DNA from: Dehalococcoidia bacterium
GTDB lineage: Bacteria; Chloroflexota; Dehalococcoidia; JAUYDP01
Direction: 5' to 3'
NCBI GenBank assembly: GCA_030691805.1
Contig: JAUYDP010000033.1
Location: forward strand, 1 to 5,083
DNA length: 5,083 nucleotides
Shown: piece by piece, positions 4,522 through 5,083 of the stretch
How positions within the stretch are numbered: the first letter of the stretch is position 1
How the letters are laid out: each line of letters begins with the position of its first letter
Notes under the pieces: model-generated
The model's database searches: none
What the model was told of the DNA's origin: nothing
What the model saw: the letters and a program-made list of their open reading frames with translations, nothing else
Program-made: the position numbers and the translations under genes

Positions 4522-4908
4522 ATGCCTCCGGAAAAAGAGCGGTACGAAACGGAAGAGCTGGAAGACCAGCTACAGCTAAAGATGTCGCCCGGTCCGGGCG
4601 AGTCCGACCTCCAGTTGAAGGCGAAAATAACCTGGGAGGGCTTCAAGCTCCTTTGGGCCGTCCTCGGCGCCATCATAGCCCTTTCCCTGGCAATCGTGCT
4701 CTTCTGGACGCTGGGGGCGCCGCGCGCCTCCGACTTCGGGAGCCCTATTACGGCAGACTCGCTGGCCCTTTACCAGAAAGCCTCTGAAAGTTTCTCCCAG
4801 CACCTGACCAGCCTGTTCGAACAGGTGGTAGTCAAGGTGCTCCTGCCGGTGCTGACCCTGCTGCTGGGCTATGTGTTCGGCAGCCGGGCGGGTCAGTCCG
4901 AGTCATAG
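4522..4908 (+). CDS. Unrecognised small membrane protein with two predicted transmembrane helices
   Basis: This is a 128-residue protein I do not recognise. A charged, acidic N-terminus (1-30, EELEDQLQLK) is followed by a first hydrophobic helix (about 42-64), a soluble, mildly amphipathic segment (65-100) and a second hydrophobic helix (about 102-120, KVLLPVLTLLLGYVFG), then a short polar tail (SRAGQSES). There is no signal peptide: the first helix is too far in and is preceded by an acidic stretch. The arrangement fits a two-pass inner-membrane protein with both ends on the same side. The purine-rich AGGAAGGGGGAG (4509-4520) lies just before the ATG. It sits 48 bases after the RHH gene and 21 before the next reading frame, so it is probably the middle gene of one transcript. 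Function is unknown; a membrane partner of an RHH-controlled module is only a guess. Confidence 0.75.
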   Translation: MPPEKERYETEELEDQLQLKMSPGPGESDLQLKAKITWEGFKLLWAVLGAIIALSLAIVLFWTLGAPRASDFGSPITADSLALYQKASESFSQHLTSLFEQVVVKVLLPVLTLLLGYVFGSRAGQSES

Positions 4909-4929
4909 GAAGGCGACCGGAAGATAGCC

Positions 4930-5083
4930 GTGGCCCGAAAGACCCATCCCCTTCGCATCCTGCTGGCCTGCGCCCGGCCCCTCATATTCAAATTAGAGGT
5001 CTGGGAGGTGGAGCTACGGGAGGAGGCCGCTGGGCACGTGGAGGCGGCCAGGACCGCCCTCCAGGGCATCGCCGACTCTCGAA
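4930..5083 (+). CDS. Unrecognised partial protein with a GTG start, truncated by the window edge
   Basis: An open frame begins with GTG at 4930 and stays open for 51 codons to the right edge. GGAAG (4919-4923) lies 6 bases upstream, a reasonable ribosome site, and the gap from the previous stop is only 21 bases, as in an operon. The translation starts (M/V)ARKTHPLRILLACARPLIF and continues with the acidic, probably helical EVWEVELREEAAGHVEAARTAL. The first 21 residues are basic and then hydrophobic, but too short and charged to be a confident membrane helix. I cannot assign a family. An alternative is that this is non-coding GC-rich sequence that happens to be open. The ribosome site and spacing favour a gene. 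Confidence 0.5.
   Translation, partial: MARKTHPLRILLACARPLIFKLEVWEVELREEAAGHVEAARTALQGIADSR

Noticed and set aside
4267..4908. A classic type II toxin-antitoxin pair
   Set aside because: The RHH protein could be an antitoxin, but the next gene is a two-helix membrane protein with no resemblance to ParE, MazF, VapC or other known type II toxins.

Overview
The window looks like chromosomal DNA of an anaerobic bacterium. It is fairly GC-rich, with compact genes, clear Shine-Dalgarno sites and gaps unusually rich in repeats. The gene content (a 2-hydroxyacyl-CoA dehydratase/benzoyl-CoA reductase-type subunit, its ATP-dependent activase, a PadR regulator and an amidohydrolase_2 protein) would suit an uncultured fermentative or aromatic-degrading lineage such as Chloroflexota (Dehalococcoidia-like) or a deltaproteobacterial-type anaerobe. 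This is inference: no rRNA or taxonomic marker is present.

Left part (1-1728, minus strand): a complete dehydratase/reductase subunit (565-1695) lies upstream of the N-terminal 118 residues of an activase (1-354, running off the left edge). Activases of this family use ATP hydrolysis to inject an electron into the Fe-S dehydratase/reductase, so the two genes probably work together. The 210-base gap between them holds three copies of a short repeat, one inverted.

Middle (1729-2968): a gene-free stretch of about 370 bases holds a nested inverted-repeat element (1789-1930), a perfect 9-bp hairpin and a duplicated 24-bp unit with a terminator-like stem. Next comes a minus-strand PadR-family regulator (2103-2708), divergent from the amidohydrolase. 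The divergent region has a consensus-like promoter for each gene. Palindromes overlap both promoters: TAGCATA-type on the PadR side and TATTG...CAATA-type on the amidohydrolase side.

Right part (2969-5083, plus strand): an amidohydrolase_2/ACMSD-type metal enzyme (2969-3931) is followed by about 240 bases of tandem double-hairpin repeats (3935-4170). These share a palindrome with the element at 1838-1884. A good promoter then leads into a small gene set: a ribbon-helix-helix protein (4267-4473), an unrecognised two-helix membrane protein (4522-4908) and an unrecognised partial gene with a GTG start (4930 to the end).

The most notable features are the intergenic repeat families, the paired operator-like palindromes in the divergent promoter region, the dehydratase subunit with no visible partner subunit, and the RHH/membrane-protein module. 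I found no strong evidence for a wholly new system. The RHH module and the double-hairpin repeat family are the least explained parts.
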